A stretch of DNA of 9,668 nucleotides from Faecalimonas sp. (GCA_026169575.1 JAPFCT010000216.1:1-9668), one strand, 5' to 3'; numbered from the stretch's first letter, positions 1 through 6,558 are shown. Made by a program: numbers and translations. Notes: generated by a model from the letters alone, not told the origin.

Positions 1-329
1 ATATTGATGATATGGATCAGCTGAGACAGGGAATCGGACTTCAGGCATATGGACAGAGAGATCCGCTTGTAGAGTATAAGATGATGGGATACGATATGTT
101 CGGGGAGATGACAGCGGCAATCGCAAAAGATACCGTACGTCTGCTGTTCAATGTAAGACTCGAACAGAAAGTAGAACGTGAGCAGGTCGCAAAAGTGACC
201 GGAACAAACAAAGATGACAGTGCGGCACATACACCGGTGAAGCGGGAGGAGAAGAAAGTATATCCAAATGATCCTTGTCCATGTGGAAGTGGTAAGAAAT
301 ACAAACAGTGCTGTGGCCGCAAAGCATAG
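1..329 (+). CDS. secA: Preprotein translocase ATPase SecA, C-terminal part (5' truncated by window)
   Basis: SecA is the ATPase motor that drives unfolded preproteins through the SecYEG channel at the cytoplasmic membrane. Only the last ~109 residues are here; the first whole codon is at base 3 and the real start lies before the window. The visible part begins in the helical scaffold/wing region with the family hallmark [20 protein letters not shown], followed by a charged variable linker. It ends in a complete SEC-C zinc motif, [13 protein letters not shown], whose three-cysteine-plus-Cys pattern is typical of the SecA tail (known to bind zinc and, in proteobacteria, SecB). The stop is TAG at 327-329, and a strong terminator follows, so secA ends its transcript here. 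No truncation of the C-terminus is seen. Identification is very secure. Confidence 0.97.
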   Translation, partial: IDDMDQLRQGIGLQAYGQRDPLVEYKMMGYDMFGEMTAAIAKDTVRLLFNVRLEQKVEREQVAKVTGTNKDDSAAHTPVKREEKKVYPNDPCPCGSGKKYKQCCGRKA

Positions 330-337
330 AAGAAACA

Positions 338-390
338 AAAGAAATTTCTCTGCGGGCAGTTTTCTGCCCTGGCGGGAGAAATTTCTTTTT
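338..390 (+). terminator. Intrinsic (rho-independent) terminator of secA
   Basis: A perfect 13-bp outer stem pairs 338-350 with 376-388. After a small asymmetric internal loop, a 6-bp GC-rich inner stem (GGGCAG 354-359 with CTGCCC 364-369) closes a TTTT loop. The 3' arm runs into T-residues ending at 390. It starts 8 bases after the secA stop, so it most likely separates secA from prfB. The A-rich 5' side would also give a T-tract on the opposite strand. Confidence 0.93.
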
Positions 391-436
391 ACAGATTTTC
401 AGATAAAAATTTTGAAATTGGAAAGAGGTGATCAAG

Positions 437-1556
437 GTGGTAGCATTGGATGAGATCAAGAGTATTTTAAATACGTATGAGGCGCCACTGGAAGAATTGA
501 GGGATTCACTTTGACCCGGAAGGGAAGAAGCATCGAATCGAAGAATTAGAAAGAAAGATCGGGGAAGCAGATTTCTGGGACGATGCAGAGCATTCGCAGA
601 AAGTGATGAAGGAACTGAAAAGTCTCCAGGACTCTGTAAAGCGGACCGAAGAACTGTACCGTCAGTATGAAGATATCCAGATTCTGATCGATATGGCATA
701 TGAAGAAAATGACGAGAGTATGATCAAGGAGATCGAGACAGAGTTAAAGCAGATTGAAAGCGCCTACGAAGAACTCCGGATCGAGACACTTTTGTCAGAA
801 GAATATGATAAGGACAATGCGATCGTCACGCTTCACGCAGGAGCCGGAGGGACAGAGGCGTGTGACTGGGTAAATATGCTGTACCGGATGTATAACCGGT
901 GGATCGAGAGTAAGGGCTTTACGATGGAAGTGCTTGACTATCTTGACGGTGATATTACGGGGATCAAGACAGTGACATTTGAGGTCAACGGAGAAAATGC
1001 ATATGGATACCTGCAGTCGGAAAAGGGCGTGCACAGACTGGTGAGGATCTCGCCGTTTAATTCGGCAAATAAAAGGCAGACTTCATTTGCATCCTGCGAT
1101 GTTGTGCCGGATCTTGAGGACGATATCGACATTGAGATCAATGAGGATGAATTGAAGATCGATACTTACCGCGCAAGTGGCGCAGGGGGACAGCATGTAA
1201 ATAAGACATCCTCTGCGATCCGTCTGACACACCTTCCTACCGGGATTGTCGTACAGTGCCAGAATGAGCGGTCCCAGCACAGCAACAAGGAGAAAGCGAT
1301 GCAGATGTTAAAGGCTAAGCTGTATTTGCTGAAGGAGCAGGAGCAAGCAGAAAAGGTATCGGGGATCCGCGGAGAGGTCAAGGAGATCGGATTTGGAAAT
1401 CAGATCCGTTCTTATGTCATGCAGCCATATACGCTTGTAAAAGATCACAGAACAAATGAGGAGAGTGGAAATGTTACAAGTGTGCTGGACGGAAATCTGG
1501 ATCCATTTATCAATGCTTATTTAAAAATGCGGAATGCAAAAAAGGAAGAAAAATAA
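437..1556 (+). CDS. prfB: Peptide chain release factor 2, expressed by programmed +1 frameshift
   Basis: RF2 recognises UAA and UGA stop codons and triggers peptide release on the ribosome. The gene is in two frames. Codons 1-25 run from GTG 437 (Shine-Dalgarno GAGGTG at 425-430, 6 bases upstream) to CTT 509-511, followed by in-frame TGA 512-514. A +1 shift resumes at GAC 513-515 and continues to the TAA stop at 1554-1556, giving 372 residues, a normal RF2 length. With this start, the stop-codon recognition tripeptide SPF falls at residues 205-207 and the catalytic GGQ at 250-252, the same numbers as in E. coli RF2, which supports both the GTG start and the shift. A prediction starting at ATG 603 would drop the first ~55 residues. 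It lies after the secA terminator and 26-35 bases before the ACT-domain gene. Its level is probably autoregulated, because RF2 reads the internal UGA. Confidence 0.96.
499..515 (+). promoter_or_regulatory. RF2 programmed +1 frameshift site (CTT TGA C)
   Basis: The core CTTTGAC (509-515) is the canonical RF2 slippery site: a Leu CTT codon, then the UGA stop read by RF2 itself, then C, a poor termination context. Upstream lies a Shine-Dalgarno-like GAGGG (499-503), which stimulates the shift in known prfB genes. Here it is shorter than the E. coli AGGGGG and sits 5 bases before CTT rather than 3. The zero frame ends at 514, and the +1 frame is open from 513 to the end of RF2. Confidence 0.95.
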
Positions 1557-1591
1557 AAGTCTGTTGATACAGGCAGGGAGAGATGAAAACT

Positions 1592-2032
1592 ATGGATAAG
1601 ACAAAGTATTATGTATTAAAGAAAAAAGCGGTTCCGGAGGTGCTTCTGAAGGTCGTGGAGGTCAAGCGGCTTCTTGCGGCGGAGCGGGCGCTGACGATCC
1701 AGGAGGCGACAGAGAGGATCGGAATCAGCAGAAGCTCTTTCTACAAATACAAGGACGATATATTTCCGTTTCACGAAAATGAGAAAGGTCAGACCGTGAC
1801 GATGGTCATCCAGATGGATGATACGCCGGGACTTCTGGCAGAGCTTCTCCGGGAGGCGGCAAAATATCGCGCGAATATCCTGACGATTCATCAGAGTATC
1901 CCGATCAATGGAATTGCAACACTGACACTGAGTATAGAGATTCTGTCAACGACAGGAAATATATCAGAGATGGTGGACGAGATGGAAGAAAATGAAGGTG
2001 TCCATTATCTGAAAATTGTAGGCAGGGAGTAG
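1592..2032 (+). CDS. ACT-domain transcriptional regulator, ThrR/PheB (UPF0735) family
   Basis: The 146-residue product has an N-terminal helix-turn-helix-like segment (about residues 34-58, with ISRSSFYKYKDDIFPF) and a C-terminal ACT domain (about 68-145, with DDTPGLLAELL and the NILTIHQSIP strand). This is the architecture of the B. subtilis ThrR/PheB family; ThrR is reported to control threonine-pathway genes including hom. ACT domains usually bind an amino acid, so it probably senses a pathway product; the ligand cannot be read from sequence. An alternative start at ATG 1583 would add three residues. I prefer 1592 because it matches the family N-terminus, and the AGGGAG at 1575-1580 is too close (2 bases) to 1583, though 11 bases from 1592 is rather long. 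The last codons carry the hom ribosome binding site (GGGAG 2025-2029), and hom starts 3 bases after the stop, so the two are probably translationally coupled. Confidence 0.88.
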   Translation: MDKTKYYVLKKKAVPEVLLKVVEVKRLLAAERALTIQEATERIGISRSSFYKYKDDIFPFHENEKGQTVTMVIQMDDTPGLLAELLREAAKYRANILTIHQSIPINGIATLTLSIEILSTTGNISEMVDEMEENEGVHYLKIVGRE

Positions 2033-2035
2033 ACT

Positions 2036-3271
2036 ATGGTAAATATTGCAGTATTAGGTTATGGAACAGTAGGCTCCGGGGTGGTGGAAGTTCTTGATAC
2101 AAATAAAGAGTGTATCAGCCAGAGAGTCGGGGAAGAGATCCATGTAAAATACGTGCTGGACTTAAAGGAATTTCCAGGAGATCCGGTACAGAATATACTG
2201 GTCCATAATTTTGAAGAGATCATCCGGGATGAAGAAGTAAAGATCGTTGTAGAAGTCATGGGAGGAATTGAGCCTGCATATACTTTTGTGAAGCGCTCGC
2301 TCCTTGCGGGAAAGAGTGTGGCGACGTCGAACAAAGCGCTTGTTGCCAAACACGGGGCGGAGCTTCTGTCGATCGCAAAAGAAAAACAGATCAATTTCCT
2401 ATTTGAGGCGAGTGTGGGGGGAGGGATCCCGATCATCCGCCCGCTCAACTCCTCGATGACCGCAGATGAGATCGAAGAGATCACGGGGATCTTAAACGGA
2501 ACAACAAATTATATGCTGACAAAGATGTTCTATGAAGGAGCAGGATATGAAGAAGTACTGCGCCAGGCACAGAAAAACGGTTATGCGGAAAAAAATCCCG
2601 AGGCGGATGTGGAAGGATATGATGCATGTCGTAAAATAGCAATTCTGTCATCCCTGATCTCCGGACATCAGGTTGATTTTGAAGATATTTACACGGAAGG
2701 GATCACGGAGATCACGGAGCGTGACATGGAATATGCAAAGCAGATGCAGATGACGATCAAGCTGCTTGCAAGCAGCAGGAGGGACGGCGAGTGCTTAAGT
2801 GCGATCGTGGCGCCGTGTCTGCTCGAAAATACCCATCCACTCTTCGGTGTCAACGGTGTGTTCAATGCGATCTTTGTGCATGGAAATGTACTCGGAGATG
2901 CGATGTTCTATGGAAGCGGCGCAGGTAAGCTTCCGACGGCAAGTGCGGTTGTATCAGACGTTGTGGAGGAAGCAAAGAACCTGAACCGCAATGTAATGAC
3001 GATGTGGAAGAGCGATAAGCTGAAACTTCAGGACAAGGGAGATACAGTCAGAAGATTTTTCGTCCGGATCGCAGGAAATGCAGAAGCGATGAAAACGTAT
3101 ATTGAGAGTATTTTCGGACCGGTGCAGATCGTTGTGCTCCCGGATGTGGAGGAAGAGTTTGGATTTCTCACGGGGCGTATGACAGAGCAGACTTACGAGG
3201 AGTGTGCGGCAAAATTCCCGAACATCATCCGTATGATCCGCATGCAGGAGAAGAAGAGTTCCGGAGTGTAA
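2036..3271 (+). CDS. hom: Homoserine dehydrogenase
   Basis: The enzyme reduces aspartate-4-semialdehyde to homoserine with NAD(P)H, the branch toward threonine and methionine. The 411-residue cytosolic protein opens with a Rossmann fold (GYGTVGSG at residues 8-15). It has the GILNGTTNYM substrate-domain segment (151-160) and the full homoserine dehydrogenase signature from A178 to K200 (NGYAEKNPEADVEGYDACRK), which includes the conserved catalytic lysine. A C-terminal stretch from about residue 345 (RRFFVRIAG... to IIRMIR) looks like an ACT-type regulatory domain, as in monofunctional Gram-positive enzymes that are feedback-inhibited by threonine. The ATG at 2036 has GGGAG six bases upstream, inside the end of the regulator gene. 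Aspartokinase follows after an 83-base gap. No key residue appears to be missing. Confidence 0.96.
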   Translation: MVNIAVLGYGTVGSGVVEVLDTNKECISQRVGEEIHVKYVLDLKEFPGDPVQNILVHNFEEIIRDEEVKIVVEVMGGIEPAYTFVKRSLLAGKSVATSNKALVAKHGAELLSIAKEKQINFLFEASVGGGIPIIRPLNSSMTADEIEEITGILNGTTNYMLTKMFYEGAGYEEVLRQAQKNGYAEKNPEADVEGYDACRKIAILSSLISGHQVDFEDIYTEGITEITERDMEYAKQMQMTIKLLASSRRDGECLSAIVAPCLLENTHPLFGVNGVFNAIFVHGNVLGDAMFYGSGAGKLPTASAVVSDVVEEAKNLNRNVMTMWKSDKLKLQDKGDTVRRFFVRIAGNAEAMKTYIESIFGPVQIVVLPDVEEEFGFLTGRMTEQTYEECAAKFPNIIRMIRMQEKKSSGV

Positions 3272-3323
3272 AAGAATCTCCGGGATGTCTGGTACGAGAA
3301 CAAGGAGAAAGGAGCGTCTGTCC

Positions 3324-3353
3324 ATGTGGCGGCAGCAGACAGACAAAAAATGA
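3324..3353 (+). CDS. Possible nine-codon leader ORF before aspartokinase
   Basis: ATG 3324 begins MWRQQTDKK and ends at TGA 3351-3353, one base before the aspartokinase ATG at 3355. A strong AAAGGAG (3308-3314) stands 9 bases upstream, whereas the aspartokinase start itself has no convincing Shine-Dalgarno. The arrangement suggests re-initiation: ribosomes load at the mini-ORF and pass to lysC. The peptide has two adjacent Lys and one Thr codon, too few to argue strongly for amino-acid attenuation. No hairpin pair typical of an attenuator was seen. It could also be chance, or a sign of a one-base length error in the A6 run at 3345-3350. Confidence 0.4.
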   Translation: MWRQQTDKK

Positions 3354-3354
3354 T

Positions 3355-4566
3355 ATGCTGATAGTGAAGAAATTTGGCGGCAGTTCCGTTGCAAACAAGG
3401 AACGGATCTTTCGTGTCGCAGAGCGATGTATAGAAGAATATAAGAAGGGAAATGATGTGGTAGTTGTACTGTCCGCAATGGGAGACACGACAGATGAACT
3501 GCTTGCAAAGGCTGCTGACATCAATCCAAATGCACCGAAGAGAGAACTGGATATGCTTCTGACAACAGGAGAGCAGGTGTCCGTATCGCTGATGGCGATG
3601 GCAATGCATGCGCTTGGAGTGCCGGCAGTATCGCTGAATGCGTATCAGGTTATGATGCACTCTACATCCAGGTATGGAAATGCAAGATTTAAGCGGATCG
3701 ATGCAGAGCGGATCCGTCATGAACTGGATTCCGGAAAGATTGTGATCGTTACCGGATTTCAGGGAGTCAATAAATACGATGACTACACGACACTTGGAAG
3801 AGGCGGATCTGACACGACAGCGGTGGCGCTGGCGGCAGCACTGCGCGCGGATGCGTGTGAGATCTACACGGATGTGGACGGGGTATATACGGCAGACCCG
3901 CGTGTTGTGAAAAACGCAAGAAAGTTAAAAGAGATCACATACGATGAGATGCTGGAACTGGCAACTTCCGGAGCAAAGGTACTTCATAACCGCTCTGTGG
4001 AGATGGCAAAAAAATATGGGGTACAACTGGTAGTCAGATCCAGTCTGAACCTGGAAGAAGGAACGACTGTGAAGGAGGTAGCAAAGATGGAAAAAATGTT
4101 GATCAGCGGGGTGGCAGGAGATAAGAATACAGCACGGATTTCAGTGCTTGGAGTCAGTGACCAGCCGGGAGTGGCATTTAAGATCTTCCACACACTGGCA
4201 AAAAATAATATCAATGTGGATATCATTCTCCAGTCGGTCGGACGGGACGGCACAAAGGATATTTCCTTTACGGTTTCCCAGGATGATCTGAAACCGGCGC
4301 TGGCAATCCTGGAAGAATATAGAGAGCCGATGACGATCCGGGAGATCAAGTGGGAAGATACCGTCGCAAAGATCTCAATCGTGGGAGCTGGCATGATGAG
4401 CAATCCGGGTGTTGCGGCAAAATTATTTGAATCCCTTTACAACAGTGGAATCAATATCAATATGATCTCTACATCTGAGATCCGTATCACGGTTCTGATC
4501 GATGAGAAAGAAATTGACAGAGCTATGCAGGCAGTGCATGACGGGTTCGGTCTCGGAGAAGCGTAG
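3355..4566 (+). CDS. lysC: Aspartokinase (lysine-sensitive type, alpha subunit)
   Basis: It phosphorylates aspartate with ATP to give 4-phospho-aspartate, the first committed step to lysine, threonine, methionine and diaminopimelate. The 403-residue protein has the kinase domain first (KFGGSSV at residues 6-12; GRGGSDTTA starting at 148; the YTDVDGVYTADPR segment), then two ACT domains from about residue 260 to the end (ARISVLGVSDQPGVA and AKISIVGAGMMSNPGVA). This matches the monofunctional alpha2beta2 class of Bacillus and Corynebacterium, regulated by lysine with or without threonine. The open frame extends upstream to 3202 inside hom, but that part does not resemble the family; ATG 3355 gives the expected MLIVKKFGGSS start. 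GTG 3364 is a less likely alternative. It is the last plus-strand gene before a convergent gene. The symbol lysC denotes the family; the isozyme type is inferred. Confidence 0.94.
   Translation: MLIVKKFGGSSVANKERIFRVAERCIEEYKKGNDVVVVLSAMGDTTDELLAKAADINPNAPKRELDMLLTTGEQVSVSLMAMAMHALGVPAVSLNAYQVMMHSTSRYGNARFKRIDAERIRHELDSGKIVIVTGFQGVNKYDDYTTLGRGGSDTTAVALAAALRADACEIYTDVDGVYTADPRVVKNARKLKEITYDEMLELATSGAKVLHNRSVEMAKKYGVQLVVRSSLNLEEGTTVKEVAKMEKMLISGVAGDKNTARISVLGVSDQPGVAFKIFHTLAKNNINVDIILQSVGRDGTKDISFTVSQDDLKPALAILEEYREPMTIREIKWEDTVAKISIVGAGMMSNPGVAAKLFESLYNSGININMISTSEIRITVLIDEKEIDRAMQAVHDGFGLGEA
4087..4566 (+). CDS. Predicted aspartokinase beta subunit from an internal in-frame start
   Basis: Inside lysC, ATG 4087 (Met245 of the alpha chain) is preceded by AAGGAGGT at 4072-4079 with 7 bases of spacing, far better than the signal at the full-length start. 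Translation from here gives a 159-residue protein starting MEKMLISGVAGDKNTARIS that comprises just the two ACT domains. In B. subtilis aspartokinase II and C. glutamicum LysC, in-frame beta subunits of about 160-170 residues start near Met247-250 and assemble as alpha2beta2, with the effector site at the subunit interface. Position, length and domain content agree with that precedent. Expression is inferred, not shown. Confidence 0.72.
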   Translation: MEKMLISGVAGDKNTARISVLGVSDQPGVAFKIFHTLAKNNINVDIILQSVGRDGTKDISFTVSQDDLKPALAILEEYREPMTIREIKWEDTVAKISIVGAGMMSNPGVAAKLFESLYNSGININMISTSEIRITVLIDEKEIDRAMQAVHDGFGLGEA

Positions 4567-4587
4567 GGTCAAAAAAGAGCGACAGGA

Positions 4588-4634
4588 AGAAAATAAAAAG
4601 AGAGGGGAACTATACCCTCTCTTGTGCATTTCCT
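4588..4634 (-). terminator. Intrinsic terminator between convergent genes, best oriented for the minus strand
   Basis: A 9-bp stem pairs AAGAGAGGG (4598-4606) with CCCTCTCTT (4615-4623) around an 8-base loop. Read on the minus strand it is followed by TTTATTTTC, a good U-tract, so it would terminate the CYTH gene whose stop is at 4676. On the plus strand only TT then GTGCATTTCC follows, so it may stop lysC transcripts less efficiently. It probably serves both convergent genes. Confidence 0.8.
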
Positions 4635-4675
4635 GAAAGAGAAGCTGTATCCGGCTCCTTTGGATAGCAAAAGGA

Positions 4676-5128
4676 TCAGAGCAGTTTCATCTGACTCAGT
4701 GTACTGTTGTGATACTGTGGGCAGAAGGTGACATCTTCTCCAAACCAGTCCGGTGGTGTAAAGTGTTCGGCGGAATCGGCATCCGGAAATTCAACTTCAG
4801 CGAGCACAAGTCCTGCAAGTTTCCCGGAAAAGATGTCGAGCTCGATCGTGAGAGAATCCTGCAGAGGGATCATATAGCGGGTCTTCTCAATGCAGATTCC
4901 GTCAATCTTTGTTTTCAGATGTGCATATCCTTCGGCGGTCAGGGGAAGATTGTGTTCTTCACGGATCATCATGCCGCTGGACTTGTAAGTGAGTTCATAT
5001 CTGTCATTGTCTTTTCGGATCCGCATGACCGGGCTGGTGCAGAGATAGCCCTGTTCAATCGTCCGGAAAGGGAATGCAGACAGATCAAAAGGAATTGTAT
5101 GAATCAGATATTTTCGTTCGATTTCCAT
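4676..5128 (-). CDS. CYTH / triphosphate tunnel metalloenzyme domain protein
   Basis: The 150-residue protein starts with MEIERKYL, the N-terminal ExExK signature (E2, E4, K6) of the CYTH superfamily, whose members bind triphosphate groups with divalent metal inside a beta-barrel. Further charged residues expected to line the tunnel are R36 and R38 (MRIRK), E45 and K49 (YELTYK), K82 and R84 (EKTRY), E96 and D98 (IELDIF), and E111 and E113 (LAEVEF), so the alternating strands look complete. Family members include inorganic triphosphatases, class IV adenylate cyclases and thiamine triphosphatases. Short bacterial forms like this are most often triphosphatases, but the substrate is not decidable here. 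On the minus strand AGGAGGT lies six to seven bases before ATG. It is transcribed alone, opposite to its neighbours, from the promoter at 5225-5253. Confidence 0.87.
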   Translation of the reverse strand: MEIERKYLIHTIPFDLSAFPFRTIEQGYLCTSPVMRIRKDNDRYELTYKSSGMMIREEHNLPLTAEGYAHLKTKIDGICIEKTRYMIPLQDSLTIELDIFSGKLAGLVLAEVEFPDADSAEHFTPPDWFGEDVTFCPQYHNSTLSQMKLL

Positions 5129-5147
5129 AAAAGTACCTCCTGGGATT

Positions 5148-5178
5148 GTTTACGATAGTTTGTCTGAACTTTGTAAAC
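5148..5178. repeat. Inverted repeat GTTTAC-N19-GTAAAC in the divergent intergenic region
   Basis: GTTTAC (5148-5153) and GTAAAC (5173-5178) are perfect reverse complements. They lie 25 bases apart (start to start), between the ribosome binding site of the CYTH gene and its promoter, upstream of the DJ-1-like gene. It could be a dimeric operator. TTTACG-N17-TGTAAA inside it also resembles a weak plus-strand promoter (4/6 matches in each box). The repeat is only 6 bp, so chance is a real possibility. Confidence 0.3.
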
Positions 5179-5224
5179 AGCCGGCAGCGGCTTTCTGAAA
5201 AAGCGGCAAAGCTGTTCTTTCGGT

Positions 5225-5253
5225 ATCATAGTACAGACGCGGGGAAATGTAAA
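5225..5253 (-). promoter_or_regulatory. Sigma-A-type promoter for the CYTH gene
   Basis: On the minus strand, TTTACA (complement of 5248-5253) and TATGAT (complement of 5225-5230) are separated by exactly 17 bases. They match the consensus TTGACA and TATAAT at 5/6 each. Transcription would start near 5218, leaving a leader of about 90 bases. No equally good promoter for the divergent DJ-1-like gene was found in the 175-base gap (5129-5303). Confidence 0.65.
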
Positions 5254-5303
5254 GCGGCAGGAGAAAGAAAAGAGATAAAGAAATCAGAAAGGACAAGGGA
5301 ACT

Positions 5304-5861
5304 ATGAGAAAAGAAGCAGTGATCTTTCTTGCAGAAGGATTTGAGGAAATTGAGGCGCTGACTGTTGTGGATGTGCTGCGCAGAGCAGGCGCCTGCGTGC
5401 GCATGGTGGCAGCAGGGAATCAGAAATCAGTCACGGGTGCGCATCAGATCTGTGTGGAGGCAGATGAAGTATTTGGGGAGAAGCATTATGAAGATGCCAG
5501 TGCGGTGATCCTTCCGGGAGGAATGCCGGGGACACTGCATCTGAAAGCGCATGAAGGCGTGCGCGCTGTCGTGCAGGAGGCTGCAAAGGAAAAAATCGTG
5601 GCGGCTATCTGTGCAGCGCCGACAGTCCTTGCAGATCTCGGACTTCTGGAAGGAAAAGAGGCAGTCTGTTATCCGGGAATGGAAGAAGAGATGCATGGCG
5701 CCGTATGTCTGAATGAGCGAGTCGTACAGTCTGGAAATATCATTACCGGAAAAGGAATGGGGACTGCGATTGATTTTGCGCTGAAGCTGACAGAGGCTCT
5801 GTTTGATAAAGAAAAGAAAGAAGAAATCAGGAAATCTATCGTATATTCCGTCCAGGAATAA
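5304..5861 (+). CDS. DJ-1/PfpI (ThiJ) family protein
   Basis: The 185-residue cytosolic protein belongs to the DJ-1/YajL branch of the class I glutamine-amidotransferase-like fold. It has the LAEGFEEIEA motif near the N-terminus, whose E17 aligns with the conserved Glu18 of human DJ-1. The nucleophile elbow AAICAAPTVLAD carries the conserved reactive cysteine, C103 (DJ-1 Cys106). VILPGGMPG (69-76 region) is the family's glycine-rich loop. The position of DJ-1 His126 appears to be tyrosine (VCYPG), as in various bacterial relatives. Proposed roles of relatives include oxidative-stress protection, chaperone activity and contested protein/nucleotide deglycation; none can be assigned here. The start has AAGGGA 3 bases and AAAGGA 10 bases upstream, neither ideal. 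A lipoprotein gene follows after 25 bases, suggesting a two-gene unit. Confidence 0.92.
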   Translation: MRKEAVIFLAEGFEEIEALTVVDVLRRAGACVRMVAAGNQKSVTGAHQICVEADEVFGEKHYEDASAVILPGGMPGTLHLKAHEGVRAVVQEAAKEKIVAAICAAPTVLADLGLLEGKEAVCYPGMEEEMHGAVCLNERVVQSGNIITGKGMGTAIDFALKLTEALFDKEKKEEIRKSIVYSVQE

Positions 5862-5886
5862 AAAGAAAAAGAGAAATGAGGTATCT

Positions 5887-6558
5887 ATGCGGAAACAAAA
5901 AAAGATCATGATATATGTCTGTCTGCTGTTTTGCATAAGTCTGGCAGGCTGTGGACTTCTGAAAGGATTTGATGCAGAGGCTTACACAGAGGCTGTCTTA
6001 AAGCAGAGACTTTCCGGTGACACAAAAGCACTCGCAGAACTTACCGAAGATGTGTCGGAAAAAGAACTTGCGGCACAGTATGAAGAAGAGATCCGGACCT
6101 TTGTGGAGGGATATATCACAAAAGACGTGGAGATGGGCGGAGAACTGACGGAAAAATACACGAAGCTCTGCTCCGAAATCTTTAAAAATCTGAAGTATGA
6201 GATTAAAAAAGCGACAAAGAAAGATCGGAATACATATGAGGTGCATGTCGAGATCTATCCGACAGATACATTTTTGATATTTTCAGAAAAATTAAAACAT
6301 CCTGCGGATGAGATGATCCAGAAGGCAGAAAACGGAGAATATAAAGGGACCGAAGAAGAGATCCGGGCACAGATGCAGAGCGAGTTTCTGGAGTACTCCT
6401 ATACACTTCTGGAGGAGAGTGTCCGGGAATCAGCGCCAGGTGAAAAAGAAACCATCCAGTTAAAAATCACAAATCATGAAAAAAGAGGATTTGCAGTCGA
6501 AGAAGAGAGTTTTACAAAGCTTCTGACAGCGATCCTGAGACTGGATGAAGTGCAATAA
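5887..6558 (+). CDS. Putative lipoprotein of unrecognised family
   Basis: This 223-residue protein begins with a lipoprotein signal peptide: basic MRKQKK, a hydrophobic stretch IMIYVCLLFCIS, then the lipobox LAGC with the lipidated cysteine at residue 22. It should therefore be anchored to the outer face of the membrane. The mature part is acidic and predicted largely helical (many E/K-rich segments), with one beta-rich patch around YEVHVEIYPTDTFLIF. It resembles the small domain-of-unknown-function lipoproteins of Clostridia, but I do not recognise the family and assign no function. The open frame runs back to ATG 5803 inside the DJ-1-like gene; ATG 5887 is chosen because it puts the signal peptide at the N-terminus and has GAGG (5878-5881) 5 bases upstream. 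The tig promoter follows, and no clear terminator was seen between them. Confidence 0.82.
   Translation: MRKQKKIMIYVCLLFCISLAGCGLLKGFDAEAYTEAVLKQRLSGDTKALAELTEDVSEKELAAQYEEEIRTFVEGYITKDVEMGGELTEKYTKLCSEIFKNLKYEIKKATKKDRNTYEVHVEIYPTDTFLIFSEKLKHPADEMIQKAENGEYKGTEEEIRAQMQSEFLEYSYTLLEESVRESAPGEKETIQLKITNHEKRGFAVEEESFTKLLTAILRLDEVQ

Noticed and set aside
330..436. Riboswitch or T-box leader before prfB
   Set aside because: The gap is explained by the secA terminator and the prfB ribosome binding site; no T-box or specifier-type structure and no convincing promoter pair was found.
148..699. Minus-strand 183-codon ORF across the secA terminator and prfB
   Set aside because: It crosses the strong terminator and is antisense to two conserved genes; its composition is that of a shadow frame.
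3261..3283. CCGGAG/CTCCGG hairpin spanning the hom stop codon as a possible terminator
   Set aside because: Only 6 bp with an 11-base loop and no T-tract after it; unlikely to terminate, and lysC would then lack a promoter.
3202..3354. Aspartokinase starting at ATG 3202 inside hom
   Set aside because: The extra 51 residues overlap hom out of frame, do not look like aspartokinase, and no Shine-Dalgarno supports the start; ATG 3355 matches the family N-terminus.
4709..5158. Plus-strand 149-codon ORF opposite the CYTH gene
   Set aside because: It is antisense to a well-supported CYTH protein, has no recognisable domain and no good ribosome binding site.
5803..5886. Longer lipoprotein start at ATG 5803
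   Set aside because: It would place 28 charged residues before the signal peptide and overlap the DJ-1-like gene; ATG 5887 has a GAGG signal and a proper lipoprotein N-terminus.
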